From: Photobacterium malacitanum | Lineage (GTDB): Bacteria > Pseudomonadota > Gammaproteobacteria > Enterobacterales > Vibrionaceae | Assembly (NCBI RefSeq): GCF_900185615.1 | Contig: NZ_FYAK01000001.1 | Location: 901,701-965,700 of the forward strand | Length of the DNA: 64,000 nucleotides | Direction: 5' to 3' | Notes under the pieces: generated by a model | What the model saw: only the letters and a program-made list of their open reading frames with translations | Databases searched by the model: none | Told to the model about the DNA's origin: nothing | In this document: piece after piece, positions 46,990-56,415 of the stretch | Numbering within the stretch: the stretch's first letter is position 1 | Layout of the letters: every line of letters begins with the position of its first letter | Made by a program: the position numbers and the translations under genes

Positions 46990-47386
46990 TAACTTTCTTG
47001 CTTTAGTTGCTGATTATATATTCGTAATTTTACCTTTTATCATAATACTTATTGTTCGAAGTGCACAAGGCGCTACAGGTTCATTTTATATGCTTCCTGA
47101 TTGGGGAATTGCAGCAACTATCGTGTATGGGCAGTTAATAGTGAAGTTAGCGACAGCATTGGCAAAAACTAATAAGCCTAAGAAAACATCAGCAGTGAGT
47201 TTTTATTTAACAGTCTTGGTTGCATTTGGTTTGGTTGTGAATGTGGTAATTAATATCTTGATGCTTGTTATTCCAAATGAAGTGTTGGGGAAAACTCAAA
47301 TTGTACTCTTTGGGTTTGCCACTCTTTGCCATTTTATCTTAGGCTCCGCAGTTAATCATATAGAGTCAGCTGCAGAGAAAGCGTAG
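46973..47386 (+). CDS. Unknown four-helix membrane protein, second gene of the operon
   Basis: 137 residues from GTG 46973, with GGAG six bases upstream inside the previous gene. Four hydrophobic helices are visible at about 7-30, 43-62, 71-98 and 105-127. Lys-rich turns (AKTNKPKKTS) lie between helices 2 and 3, so both termini are probably cytoplasmic. No catalytic motif is seen. The overlap with the 294-residue protein implies coupled translation and a sensor/effector or complex relation. A longer frame from 46952 is less likely. Confidence 0.78.
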   Translation: MKTANSNFLALVADYIFVILPFIIILIVRSAQGATGSFYMLPDWGIAATIVYGQLIVKLATALAKTNKPKKTSAVSFYLTVLVAFGLVVNVVINILMLVIPNEVLGKTQIVLFGFATLCHFILGSAVNHIESAAEKA

Positions 47387-47770
47387 TTATAACAGATAAG
47401 GATATGCACCGCGCAGCCAACACCTATTTGAAATATCAAGTAGCCAAATCCACCTTATATAAATATTGCAAATATCATCAAGGGTGATTCTCAAAATAAG
47501 TCGAGCATTATCCTTGGTGTCACCCCATCAATAAAATTCATTGGCTTCTTTAAGGCTCAAGCACGCTTTGAATAGATCACGGATAGCTTCGTTCCTCAAC
47601 TTTCGAGATGACGAATAATGGGCTGAGTGCATACACTATCAGACTAACTTAAGAGTTTAGTGAGATCATAGTTTACAAAATCTGACCATTTTATTTAGCA
47701 GCTGAATCATGTTCAATAAGCAGTACTATTATTTATAGATTATTCTATTTACACATTTTTGAGATTGCAC
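47387..47770. other. Intergenic region with a degenerate repeat
   Basis: No gene is seen. The minus strand at 47574-47615 resembles the repeat core of 44622-44663 (starts CGTCAT, has GAGG then ACGAA, ends GATCTATTC) but is diverged. The rest is unremarkable; the lepB-like promoter should lie near 47720-47760. Confidence 0.4.
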
Positions 47771-48652
47771 ATGCTTTCAGTATTCAACGCCGCAGAATTG
47801 TTCTCACTCATTCTTACTCTCGCGACTCTAATAACAGGTATTGTGTTCGCGTTAGATAAGTTCGTTTGGCAACCAAAACGTAAAGAGCAGCCACAACAGA
47901 GTCGATCTGGTTGGGTTGATCAAGCACGCTCACTGTTTCCGGTGTTGTTTGCTATTTTGATTATTCGATCTTTTATTATCGAACCTTTTCAAATTCCAAG
48001 TGGCTCAATGCAACCAACCTTGCTGCCGGGTGATTTTATTGGGGTAGAAAAATTCGCTTACGGACTCCGTGATCCTATTTTCCACAAAACCTTAATTCCT
48101 ACAGGTAAACCGCAACGTGGTGACATTACCGTATTTATTGATCCATCTAACCCAAAGATCGATTTAATCAAACGTATTGTTGGTTTACCGGGTGATACCG
48201 TTATTTACCAAAACAAAACCCTGTATATTAAGCCTGCTTGTAATGGTCAAAAAGTCTGCCCTGTCGCGCAAGAAGTGCCGAAACAATATGTGGGCTTAAC
48301 TAACTTTACAGAGCAAGGGGTGCGGTTAGATGAATACAACGAGCAACTAGGCACAGTTAATCATCACATTTTGCGTGATCCTGCATTACCTGAACAACTT
48401 TACCGTTATTACCAACAGCCAGGTTCACCAATGGGCGAATGGGTTGTGCCAAAAGGTCATTACTTTGCGATGGGTGATAATCGAGATAATAGTTTAGATA
48501 GCCGTTACTGGGGCTTTATGCCAGAGCAAAACTTAGTCGGCAAGGCGACCTTTATTTGGATCAGCTTTACGTTCAACCATAATCCAAATTCAATGTGGCC
48601 ACACTGGTTACCTGATGGAGTTCGCTTCCACCGTATTGGTCGTATTCACTAG
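47771..48652 (+). CDS. lepB: Signal peptidase I
   Basis: Cleaves signal peptides at the outer face of the inner membrane. 293 residues from ATG 47771. Two N-terminal membrane helices (about 7-25 and 54-72) precede the catalytic Ser in FQIPSGSMQPTLLPGDF and the Lys in IDLIKRIVGLPGD; box E reads MGDNRDNSLDSRYWGF. A TTG four codons earlier is less likely. In most gamma-proteobacteria lepB lies between lepA and rnc. Here it stands alone beside ffs, so it is either relocated or a second copy. Confidence 0.92.
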   Translation: MLSVFNAAELFSLILTLATLITGIVFALDKFVWQPKRKEQPQQSRSGWVDQARSLFPVLFAILIIRSFIIEPFQIPSGSMQPTLLPGDFIGVEKFAYGLRDPIFHKTLIPTGKPQRGDITVFIDPSNPKIDLIKRIVGLPGDTVIYQNKTLYIKPACNGQKVCPVAQEVPKQYVGLTNFTEQGVRLDEYNEQLGTVNHHILRDPALPEQLYRYYQQPGSPMGEWVVPKGHYFAMGDNRDNSLDSRYWGFMPEQNLVGKATFIWISFTFNHNPNSMWPHWLPDGVRFHRIGRIH

Positions 48653-48685
48653 CACCACCGCAACCAGTAAGCTCAAATCAAAAAA

Positions 48686-48718
48686 GCCGATATGCTAATA
48701 CCATGTCGGTTTTTTTTA
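48686..48718 (+). terminator. Terminator of lepB
   Basis: CCGATATG / CATGTCGG stem with one G-T pair, followed by eight Ts. Confidence 0.85.
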
Positions 48719-48731
48719 GCTTAACAGCGCT

Positions 48732-48797
48732 GAGAGTTTGAGAGTTTGAGAGTTTGAGAGTTTGAGAGTTTGAGAGTTTGAGAGTTTGAGAGTTTGA
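48732..48797. repeat. Octanucleotide tandem repeat (GAGAGTTT) x8
   Basis: Eight perfect copies of GAGAGTTT plus GA, between the lepB terminator and ffs. It is not in a reading frame with a gene. Such tracts vary in copy number by slippage. Confidence 0.97.
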
Positions 48798-48914
48798 AGA
48801 TTACAACAAAGAGATATTAAAAAACAACAGCGACAAGCTAATATTGAACTACACTATAGAAAGTTATAATTAAATTAACTATTTGATAGAATGGGGATTT
48901 TCTGAATTTTAGAT

Positions 48915-49030
48915 GGGTGGAAGCCCCCACCAGCCACATCCCGGCACACACGACGCCTGCTGCGGTTGCTCCCTTCCGGGCCTGGCCGAGTTCACAGGTT
49001 AGTGTTGCGGGAGGACCAATGGGGGCCTCC
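48915..49030 (-). ncRNA. ffs: 4.5S RNA of the signal recognition particle
   Basis: The RNA partner of Ffh, which targets proteins to the membrane. On the minus strand the ends pair (GGAGGCCCCC with GGGGGCTTCC) and the conserved apical region CAGGCCCGGAAGGGAGCA is present, with the symmetric loop GTGTGCCGGGATGTGGCTGG opposite. Length about 114 bases, like E. coli 4.5S RNA. Exact ends are estimated from the terminal stem. Confidence 0.95.
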
Positions 49031-49189
49031 ATAGATTCTTTGTCTCTTTCGAGAACGGGAAGGATTATCTATTAACCTCGCCCACAATGCAAGCCGTTAT
49101 CTTACGCTTTTGTTTAACTGCTGATTATTTATGCAAAATAAAACAAAATTGTAATAAAGTCAGCCTATTGGTCACTGTTAGGGATGGTG

Positions 49190-49927
49190 TTATTCATCTT
49201 CCTCTTCAGGTTCATCCAGTAACGATTCCCCTAATAAGCCGCCGCCTAACACTAACAACCATGATACTAAAATAGGATTGGCAACACTGAACTGTGGCAG
49301 CACCACTAAGGTTGTAAACCCTATTGCAGGTAATACACAGGCTAAACGCGGAATCCAATCTTGATGATGCATTTTAACTAGGCTTTGTAGTGCGGCTATT
49401 AAGCCAGTGACACATAATCCAACTAACGCTGCCGCTTCCATGCCGCCAAGCCACAGTGGAAATACAGCAAACAATGGCCACCACGTATTACCAGTGATCG
49501 GACGCCAACAACGGGCGGCATACCAAATTACACCAATCGCGATAATTTGGATCACGGTAGCACTAATACTACCTTCAAGTTTACCCTCGCCTTGTAATGC
49601 CATTAGACCGACGTTCATAGACAGCACAATCGACACCATTAAAGCACCAAGTTGCCAACAACCTTTAGCCGAGGTACAGATCATCAGGATCGGTAACATC
49701 ATGAACAAACTGATAGATAATGCCAATGGTTGCTCTGGCAGCACTGCGCCATACGCACCAAGTCCAAATACTAACAACCACCCTGCAACTCCACTTTGCG
49801 GTAATAACCACAACGCGGGAATAGCAAGTGCTAACACTGGCAGCTCTCCTGCCGTTGGGCCAAGAGCACTTACACCTAACACCGTTAAAATTAAACTAAC
49901 GGCAACTAATGAAGCAGCATACAACAT
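49190..49927 (-). CDS. Conserved multi-pass membrane protein, unknown
   Basis: 245 residues from the ATG at 49927, which has a near-perfect AAGGAGGT six bases upstream; a start 20 codons earlier is therefore rejected. About eight hydrophobic helices are visible, with few charges until an acidic tail (LLDEPEEEDE). Function not recognised. It is divergent from the alkyltransferase-like gene with an overlap-free 111-base spacer. Confidence 0.8.
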   Translation of the reverse strand: MLYAASLVAVSLILTVLGVSALGPTAGELPVLALAIPALWLLPQSGVAGWLLVFGLGAYGAVLPEQPLALSISLFMMLPILMICTSAKGCWQLGALMVSIVLSMNVGLMALQGEGKLEGSISATVIQIIAIGVIWYAARCWRPITGNTWWPLFAVFPLWLGGMEAAALVGLCVTGLIAALQSLVKMHHQDWIPRLACVLPAIGFTTLVVLPQFSVANPILVSWLLVLGGGLLGESLLDEPEEEDE

Positions 49928-50038
49928 GGCAACACCTCCTTGCGTTATCCTGTTGTCTAAAAAGATAGAGCCGCTATTATATAACAAGCATATTATTTAC
50001 TATTTACCGAGTATATTTGTTAACGGCTACTTATAAAT

Positions 50039-50347
50039 ATGGACGACTTTTCCAATCAAATCTATAGCCAAGTCTATCAAATTCCATTTGGGCGAGTTTC
50101 AACCTATGGCGATATAGCAAAATTTGCCGGTTATCCCGGTTATGCTCGTCATGTCGGTCGCTTAATGGCAACCTTACCCGAAGGGTCAACAATTCCTTGG
50201 CATCGCGTGATTAACAGCCAAGGTCGTATATCATTAACCGGTGAAGCACTCGCAAGACAAATTACTGCATTGCGAGCAGAACAGGTTGAAGTATCCGATA
50301 GCGGACGGCTATCACTGCGCTATTATCGTTGGCAAGGGCACTCGTAG
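50039..50347 (+). CDS. Alkyltransferase-like protein (MGMT fold, no active Cys)
   Basis: 102 residues of the Atl/YbaZ family. The MGMT-like core reads FGRVSTYGDIAKFAGYPGYARHVG and IPWHRVINSQGRIS. In true alkyltransferases the motif is PCHR; here Cys is Trp, so it cannot remove alkyl groups. Family members bind O6-alkylguanine and hand it to nucleotide excision repair. It is followed 64 bases later by tesB on the same strand. Confidence 0.92.
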   Translation: MDDFSNQIYSQVYQIPFGRVSTYGDIAKFAGYPGYARHVGRLMATLPEGSTIPWHRVINSQGRISLTGEALARQITALRAEQVEVSDSGRLSLRYYRWQGHS

Positions 50348-50411
50348 GCATATTGGCACTAAAGTTAAATAGGCTTACCATTGTTTTAGTTTTTATTTTT
50401 CAGGATATACC

Positions 50412-51269
50412 ATGAGCAAACAATTAGATGAACTACTCACTCTGCTGCAATTAGAGCAAATTGAACGTGAACTCTTTCGAGGCCAAAGTGAAAATTTAGG
50501 TTTGCCACAGGTATATGGCGGTCAAGTTATTGGTCAGTCTTTGTCTGCAGCACAACAAACGGTAGATCCAGATCGCCACTTACATTCTTTTCATAGCTAC
50601 TTTCTGTTACCTGGCAACCCAGAAAAGCCGATTATTTATGACGTAGAGACCCTACGTGATGGCAAAAGTTTTAGTACTCGTCGTGTTAAAGCGATTCAAA
50701 ATGGTCGCCCTATCTTTTACTTAACCGCATCGTACCAAATTGATGAATCTGGATTTGAACACCAATCGGTAATGCCAACAGTTGCAGGGCCTGAAGGTTT
50801 AGCCTCTGAAAGTGAATTGGTTGAATCTGTAGCCCAATATTTACCGCCAAAGATTGTTGAAACCTTTGGTCACAAGCGTCCAATTGAAGTGCGTCCAGTG
50901 ACGGTGGTTAATCCATTAAAACCGACCATTGAAGATCCTAAACAATATTTATGGATCAAAACCAATGGTGAGATGCCAAATGACTTAAGTATTCACCAAT
51001 ATATGCTGGCTTATGCCTCTGATTGGGGATTTTTAACTACCTCACTCCACCCGCATGGCGTGACATTGTTCAGCCCTCGTATGCAGGTTGCTACTATTGA
51101 CCACTCAATGTGGTTCCATCGCCCATTTAAAGTCGATGAGTGGTTACTGTATGTCATTGATAGTCCATCAGCCAGCGGGTCACGCGGTATTGTTCGAGGT
51201 GAGATTTATAACCAACAAGGGCAATTAGTCGCAACAGCAGTACAGGAAGGACTGATTCGCCAGCGTTAA
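50412..51269 (+). CDS. tesB: Acyl-CoA thioesterase II
   Basis: Hydrolyses medium and long acyl-CoA. 285 residues, as in E. coli TesB, forming two hot-dog domains. [27 protein letters not shown] and [13 protein letters not shown] lie in the first; [20 protein letters not shown] with the catalytic Asp and [17 protein letters not shown] in the second. It is closed by a strong bidirectional terminator. Confidence 0.95.
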   Translation: MSKQLDELLTLLQLEQIERELFRGQSENLGLPQVYGGQVIGQSLSAAQQTVDPDRHLHSFHSYFLLPGNPEKPIIYDVETLRDGKSFSTRRVKAIQNGRPIFYLTASYQIDESGFEHQSVMPTVAGPEGLASESELVESVAQYLPPKIVETFGHKRPIEVRPVTVVNPLKPTIEDPKQYLWIKTNGEMPNDLSIHQYMLAYASDWGFLTTSLHPHGVTLFSPRMQVATIDHSMWFHRPFKVDEWLLYVIDSPSASGSRGIVRGEIYNQQGQLVATAVQEGLIRQR

Positions 51270-51290
51270 TGCACACTCGTTGTACTGCCT

Positions 51291-51337
51291 AAAAATAACC
51301 CCGAGCCACTATTGATAATGACTCGGGGTTATTTTTA
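51291..51337. terminator. Bidirectional terminator between tesB and the Lrp-family gene
   Basis: Fifteen-base arms AAAAATAACCCCGAG / CTCGGGGTTATTTTT around a 16-base loop; works in both directions. Confidence 0.9.
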
Positions 51338-51352
51338 GTATAAATACAATAT

Positions 51353-51814
51353 TTAAACAGGTAAGGCAGTGGTATATTTAAGTGGTTCCATAGCAAAGGT
51401 GGAAGTCACATTAGTCAGATCAGCAACAGAAGCCACTAACTTTTTATATAAATTATCAAAAGCCTGCATATCCGCAACTTGTACTTTCATCATATAATCA
51501 TACTCTCCCGCCATACGATAAAACTCCATCACTTCAGGAAAATCTGTCACAGTCGTAACAAAATGATTAAACCAATCTTGCGAGTGATTGCTGGTTTTTA
51601 TTTGCACGAAAGCAGTAAATGCGATACCTAATTTGACCGGATCAAGCAAAGCAACCCGTTGCCGTAAAATACCATCTTCTTCAAGACGTTTTAGTCGTTT
51701 CCAACAGGGTGTGGTTGTTAAATTCACAGCGTCTGCAAGCTCAGCCAACGGCATGGTTGCATCATCTTGTAACAAACGTAATAACGTTCTATCAACACTA
51801 TCTAAAACTGCCAT
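51353..51814 (-). CDS. Lrp/AsnC-family transcriptional regulator
   Basis: 153 residues. The N-terminal HTH ([47 protein letters not shown], about 3-50) and C-terminal RAM domain ([17 protein letters not shown] ... [14 protein letters not shown]) are clear. It diverges from a PLP-dependent cysteine-synthase-like gene. This suggests a DecR/CyuR-like role in sensing cysteine, but that is inferred from neighbours. Confidence 0.9.
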   Translation of the reverse strand: MAVLDSVDRTLLRLLQDDATMPLAELADAVNLTTTPCWKRLKRLEEDGILRQRVALLDPVKLGIAFTAFVQIKTSNHSQDWFNHFVTTVTDFPEVMEFYRMAGEYDYMMKVQVADMQAFDNLYKKLVASVADLTNVTSTFAMEPLKYTTALPV

Positions 51815-52205
51815 TCATTCCACCAATTACAACAAAAGGGTAAATACTTACTAAAAAATACCTCTTATTCAGCGAAGAGGCAAAAAAAATCATCCATTAT
51901 GACGATCAGTGTCAGTTTATTAGGGCGAATTAACAGTAAACGCGCTTTGATTTGCGCTATAAAGTGGTAACATTTGATTATACACAACGGAAACAATGAT
52001 ACTCATATTCCATAAAATGAATATTAAATAGCACCAAATTGCAATAAAAAAACAAAAAGTAGAAAAACCTTCTATTTATAATTCAATAAATAGCAAACAA
52101 GGCAATGTTTTTCCCCGTATTTATGTTTACTATATACCCAGTTGCTTCAAGGGAGTTGATTAAGTAAACACTCGATGGATTCGAATTAAGCAAAGAGGTA
52201 ATACT
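51815..52205. other. Divergent control region with dyad
   Basis: No gene is seen. CTATTTAT-aattca-ATAAATAG at 52072-52093 is a perfect eight-base dyad about 115 bases before the PLP gene and a candidate site for the Lrp-family protein. CCTCTTATTCAGCGAAGAGG near 51861-51880 is another small dyad close to the regulator start. Confidence 0.5.
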
Positions 52206-53300
52206 ATGACGATGACAGTAAATACCGTACAAGAGCAAAATGCTTGGATCAGTAACGCAATAAAAGTGATTGAAGCTGACTACCAACGTTCTGCTGATAC
52301 CCATTTAATTAAATTAGATATTCCAAGCCTTGAAGGTATCGATCTTTATCTAAAAGATGAAAGTACTCATCCTACTGGAAGTCTCAAACATCGTTTAGCG
52401 CGTTCACTGTTTTTATATGCCTTATGTAATGGTTGGATCAATCAAGATACCACAGTGATTGAATCATCATCTGGTAGTACAGCTGTCTCTGAAGCCTACT
52501 TTGCACGTTTACTCGGGCTGCCTTTTATTGCTGTCGTTCCACGTAAAACAGCCCGTAAAAAAATTGAACAAATTGAATTTTACGGTGGTAAGGCCCATTT
52601 TGTTGACTCTTCGGCAGCTATTTATGATGAATCACGCCGCCTAGCAAAAGAATTAAATGGTCACTATATGGACCAATTTACTTATGCTGAGCGTGCAACT
52701 GACTGGCGTGGTAACAACAACATTGCCAATAGCATTTTTAATCAAATGAAATTTGAGCGCTTTCCTATTCCAACATGGATAGTGATGAGCCCAGGCACTG
52801 GCGGTACATCAGCAACAATTGGTCGTTATATTCGTTACCAAATGCATCCAACCCAATTGTGTGTGGTTGATCCTGAAAACTCAGTGTTCTATGACTATTT
52901 CATCAATCGAGATGCAACGATTACTTTAGATTCTGGTAGCCGTATCGAAGGTATTGGTCGACCACGGGTTGAACCAAGTTTTATTCCTAATGTAATCAGT
53001 GAAATGCGAAAAATTCCTGATGCTGCAAGTGTGGCAACAGTACATTGGCTACAACATATTATTGGCCGTAAGGCGGGCGCATCAACAGGCACTAACCTGT
53101 ATGGCGTATTGCAATTAGCGGCTGAAATGAAACAACGTGGTGAAACAGGTTCCATTGTGACGTTATTGTGCGATAGCGGTGAGCGTTATTTAGATACTTA
53201 TTACAATGACGAATGGATCGCTGCCAATATTGGTGATACCAGTGCTTACTTTGCCCAATTACAACAGCTACAACAAACAGGAACATGGCAAGCAATATAG
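52206..53300 (+). CDS. PLP-dependent cysteine synthase-family enzyme
   Basis: 364 residues of fold type II. The PLP Lys lies in PTGSLKHR (near residue 60), the phosphate-binding loop is [14 protein letters not shown] (near 197), and [14 protein letters not shown] holds the Asn-loop position, here with Ser rather than Asn. Relatives act as cysteine desulfhydrases or cysteine/serine beta-replacement enzymes. Position beside an Lrp-family gene favours cysteine catabolism. AGAGG precedes the ATG. Substrate unproven. Confidence 0.85.
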   Translation: MTMTVNTVQEQNAWISNAIKVIEADYQRSADTHLIKLDIPSLEGIDLYLKDESTHPTGSLKHRLARSLFLYALCNGWINQDTTVIESSSGSTAVSEAYFARLLGLPFIAVVPRKTARKKIEQIEFYGGKAHFVDSSAAIYDESRRLAKELNGHYMDQFTYAERATDWRGNNNIANSIFNQMKFERFPIPTWIVMSPGTGGTSATIGRYIRYQMHPTQLCVVDPENSVFYDYFINRDATITLDSGSRIEGIGRPRVEPSFIPNVISEMRKIPDAASVATVHWLQHIIGRKAGASTGTNLYGVLQLAAEMKQRGETGSIVTLLCDSGERYLDTYYNDEWIAANIGDTSAYFAQLQQLQQTGTWQAI

Positions 53301-53317
53301 CCAACAAACAACCCCTT

Positions 53318-53350
53318 GAGCTGGTTAGCTACAGCGCCAGCTCCCCTTTT
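53318..53350 (+). terminator. Terminator of the PLP enzyme gene
   Basis: Seven-base stem GAGCTGG / CCAGCTC followed by CCCTTTTT. Confidence 0.8.
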
Positions 53351-53450
53351 TAGTATTTTGTGTCTTTAAACAAATATGAGTACAGGCTAAGTACCCTCTG
53401 CACTTCGGTTGCTTAACTGCACATGGATTCCATATTTTGTTTATTTTTAT

Positions 53451-53480
53451 GCCGCCCTCTTTTGGTGCGGCTTTTTTTTA
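53451..53480 (+). terminator. Orphan terminator upstream of queC
   Basis: GCCGCCC with GGTGCGGC (one bulged T) and an eight-base T-run, with no annotated gene ending between it and the previous terminator. Confidence 0.8.
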
Positions 53481-53614
53481 TCTACGCTATTTGTGATCGC
53501 TACTTTTCTATCGTCAACAGCTGGGTTAGCATAGCCCCTCATGTTAATAACACCATTATTAGCATGTTGTTGTACCGACTGTTTATCGGTAATCACTTAT
53601 AAAGGATATTCATA

Positions 53615-54313
53615 ATGACAAAAGCTGTTGTTGTTTTCAGTGGTGGTCAAGACTCAACCACTTGCCTAATTCAAGCATTAGCGCACTACGATGAAGTGCA
53701 CTGTATTACGTTTGACTATGGTCAACGCCATAAATTAGAGATCGAAATTGCTGAGCATATCGCCAAAGATCTTGGAGTAGCAGCCCATAAAGTCATGGAT
53801 GTAAGTTTATTAGGCGAGCTTGCGATTAGTTCACTAACCCGGGATAACATTGCTGTTTCGCATGAATTACAAGCCAATGGCTTACCCAACTCTTTTGTGC
53901 CTGGGCGCAATATTTTATTTTTAACCTTAGCCGGTATTTATGCGTATCAAATTGGGGCTGAAACGGTGATCACAGGTGTGTGTGAAACCGATTTTTCTGG
54001 CTACCCTGATTGCCGCGATGAGTTTGTACGTTCACTTAATCAATCGTTAGTGCTCGGTATGGATCGTCAATTTACTATCGCAACCCCATTAATGTGGCTT
54101 AATAAAGCTGAAACATGGGCACTGGCTGATCAGTATGGCAAATTAGACTATGTTCGTGAGCAAACTCTAACTTGTTATAATGGTGTCGTCGGTGATGGTT
54201 GTGGTGATTGTCCATCATGTGATTTACGTCGCATTGGTTTAGAAGATTACTTACAACACCAATCAACAGTGATGGCAGCATTAAAAGAAAAACAAGCACA
54301 GCATAAAGCGTAA
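53615..54313 (+). CDS. queC: 7-cyano-7-deazaguanine synthase
   Basis: Makes preQ0 for queuosine tRNA modification, using ATP and ammonia. 232 residues: PP-loop [13 protein letters not shown] at 5-17, [15 protein letters not shown] in the middle, and a C-terminal zinc site ([18 protein letters not shown], near 188-205). AAAGGA precedes the ATG. An orphan terminator 135 bases upstream may control it. It is a single gene, followed by a 12-base hairpin. Confidence 0.96.
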   Translation: MTKAVVVFSGGQDSTTCLIQALAHYDEVHCITFDYGQRHKLEIEIAEHIAKDLGVAAHKVMDVSLLGELAISSLTRDNIAVSHELQANGLPNSFVPGRNILFLTLAGIYAYQIGAETVITGVCETDFSGYPDCRDEFVRSLNQSLVLGMDRQFTIATPLMWLNKAETWALADQYGKLDYVREQTLTCYNGVVGDGCGDCPSCDLRRIGLEDYLQHQSTVMAALKEKQAQHKA

Positions 54314-54810
54314 AATAACATCGCTGATTAACTCACTCCATATTTTCTATGGAGTGAGTATTAAAACAATATTGTACGAAACAAATAACAAAATAACATA
54401 TCAACAACACTTACTTTATTAAATATTACTGCTCTCCCCGCTTCTTTTAATAACACTTCAGTTTTTCTTAACCCCTAATAAATAAAAATAAAATAGTAAA
54501 CAACACCCACTCTAATATATATTGTCACCAATTTACATTTACCATGCTAATTGATAACACAAAAAAACAATAACAATATAATATATTACATACACCTTGA
54601 AATACGTTTTTTAGATTGCAAAATACACGACTTAATATAATTAAACAGTGGTAATTTGTTGTTTATAATACGTTTCTATTTAATCACAGCTGTTATATTT
54701 ATAATAATTATTGTTCACAAACAATGACCGAGCATAAATTTAACACCTAGTAATATAATATTAATTTTTAAAGTTTTATAAATTAATATTATAAATAAGG
54801 CTTTATTATT
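54314..54810. other. AT-rich upstream region of cydABX
   Basis: No gene is seen. It begins with a perfect 12-base hairpin (54331-54342 with 54348-54359) that probably ends queC although it lacks a T-run. It ends with a 14-base AT-only inverted repeat (54754-54767 with 54780-54793) directly before the cydA ribosome site. ArcA/FNR control is expected for cyd genes, but I could not identify convincing sites. Confidence 0.5.
54754..54793. promoter_or_regulatory. Inverted repeat in the cydA leader
   Basis: Fourteen perfectly paired A/T bases on each side of a 12-base loop, ending three bases before the AAGG ribosome site of cydA. It could act as an operator or as a leader stem that affects translation. 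Confidence 0.5.
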
Positions 54811-56397
54811 ATGTTACACGATGTCGTTGATTTATCGCGATTTCAGTTTGCATTTACTGCAATGTACCACTTTATATTTGTACCATTAACGCTAGGAATG
54901 ACGTTCTTATTAGCAATAATGGAATCAATTTATGTCATAACCGGTAAACAAGTTTATAAGGATATGACTAAATTTTGGGGGAAACTTTTTGCCATCAACT
55001 TTGCACTTGGTGTGGCGACAGGTTTAACCTTTGAATTTCAGTTTGGTACTAACTGGGCTTATTATTCTCATTATGTGGGTGATATTTTTGGCGTGCCATT
55101 AGCAATTGAAGCTTTGATGGCGTTCTTCTTAGAATCAACCATGATCGGTATGTTCTTTTTTGGTTGGGATCGACTTTCAAAACGCCAGCACCTTACAGTG
55201 ACATGGCTAGTTGCCTTAGGTTCTAACTTGTCTGCATTGTTGATCCTGGTTGCCAATGGCTGGATGCAAAATCCAGTTGGTGCACATTTTGACTACCAAA
55301 CCATGCGCATGGAAATGATCAGCTTCTCAGAGGTTATCTTTAACCCTGTGGCGCAAGTTAAATTCGTTCACACCGTCGCATCAGGTTATGTCTGTGGCTC
55401 AATGTTCGTACTGGGTGTGAGTGCATTTTACATGCTAAAAGGCCGTGATCTTGGCTTTGCCCGTCGCTCATTTACCATTGCAGCCTCTTTTGGATTAATG
55501 GCAATTATTGCAGTAATGATATTGGGTGATGAATCTGGCTATGAACTTGGTGATGTTCAAAAAACCAAGCTCGCTGCGATTGAAGCTGAATGGCATACCG
55601 AACCCGCTCCTGCTGCTTTCACTGCATTTGGTTTTCCTAACCAAGATAAGATGGAAACTGAATACGCGATTAAGATTCCATATTTAATGGGGATTATCGC
55701 AACCCGTTCACTGGATACTCAAGTGACAGGCATTAGTGATCTTAAAAAACAACATGAAGTGCGTATTCGTAACGGTATGGTTGCCTATGGGTTACTGCAA
55801 AAATTACGTTCAGGTGATAAAAATCCCACCGATATCGCCGCCTTTAATGAAGTAAAAGGTGACTTAGGTTATGGGCTGTTATTGAAGCCTTACACTAACA
55901 ACGTTGTTGATGCGACACCAGAGCAAATTCAGCAAGCGACGAATGACTCTATACCGCGTGTATGGCCGTTATTCTTTAGCTTTAGAATTATGGTTGGTGC
56001 TGGCTTCTTAATGTTTGCCATTGTTGCTGCTGCATTTTTCCAATCATGTCGGCATAAAATCACGTCCAATAAATGGATTCTTAAAGCAGCGCTTTATGGC
56101 ATTCCTTTACCTTGGATTGCGATTGAAGCGGGTTGGTTTGTGGCAGAATATGGTCGTCAACCATGGGCTATTGGTGAAATTCTACCGGTAAATATGGCGG
56201 CATCTCACTTAGCACCATCACAACTATGGTTCTCACTGGCGGTAATTATTGTGCTTTATTCTTTGTTCTTTATTGCAGAGGCTTACTTGATGGTGAAATT
56301 CGCCCGTTTAGGTCCGAGCAGTTTAAAGACCGGTCGTTATCATTTTGAACAACCGAATAATACCAAAGATGCGCTAACACATCAGGTTGAAGCATAA
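54811..56397 (+). CDS. cydA: Cytochrome bd ubiquinol oxidase subunit I
   Basis: Membrane quinol oxidase with high oxygen affinity, 528 residues and nine hydrophobic helices. It begins with [20 protein letters not shown], holding the heme b595 His. It has [10 protein letters not shown] near residue 445 and the quinol-binding Q-loop between helices 6 and 7 (about 250-380), long enough for the E. coli-type subfamily. First gene of cydABX; cydB starts 18 bases after it with GGGAGG. Confidence 0.96.
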   Translation: MLHDVVDLSRFQFAFTAMYHFIFVPLTLGMTFLLAIMESIYVITGKQVYKDMTKFWGKLFAINFALGVATGLTFEFQFGTNWAYYSHYVGDIFGVPLAIEALMAFFLESTMIGMFFFGWDRLSKRQHLTVTWLVALGSNLSALLILVANGWMQNPVGAHFDYQTMRMEMISFSEVIFNPVAQVKFVHTVASGYVCGSMFVLGVSAFYMLKGRDLGFARRSFTIAASFGLMAIIAVMILGDESGYELGDVQKTKLAAIEAEWHTEPAPAAFTAFGFPNQDKMETEYAIKIPYLMGIIATRSLDTQVTGISDLKKQHEVRIRNGMVAYGLLQKLRSGDKNPTDIAAFNEVKGDLGYGLLLKPYTNNVVDATPEQIQQATNDSIPRVWPLFFSFRIMVGAGFLMFAIVAAAFFQSCRHKITSNKWILKAALYGIPLPWIAIEAGWFVAEYGRQPWAIGEILPVNMAASHLAPSQLWFSLAVIIVLYSLFFIAEAYLMVKFARLGPSSLKTGRYHFEQPNNTKDALTHQVEA

Positions 56398-56415
56398 GCT
56401 GGGAGGCACAAAGTA

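Larger units (their letters stand above)
53301..53614. other. Intergenic region with two terminators, possible leader or sRNA
   Basis: GAGCTGG / CCAGCTC plus T-run (53318-53350) ends the PLP gene. After it, 53360-53450 could encode a short RNA containing a C(TTCG)G loop (near 53403), and a second terminator, GCCGC / GCGGC with eight Ts (53451-53479), follows 135 bases before queC. No ORF is seen. This may be an attenuated queC leader or an independent small RNA. Confidence 0.5.

Noticed and set aside
46105..47386. Naming the pair as a Kiwa system
   Set aside because: Gene order is reversed relative to kwaA-kwaB, and no KwaB-type domain could be recognised by eye.
48838..49032. 64-codon open frame on the minus strand
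   Set aside because: Lies over the 4.5S RNA gene, whose structure fully explains the sequence.
53360..53480. preQ1 riboswitch before queC
   Set aside because: The short preQ1-I pattern (stem, loop and A-rich tail) could not be fitted to the sequence; kept only as an unexplained leader or small RNA.
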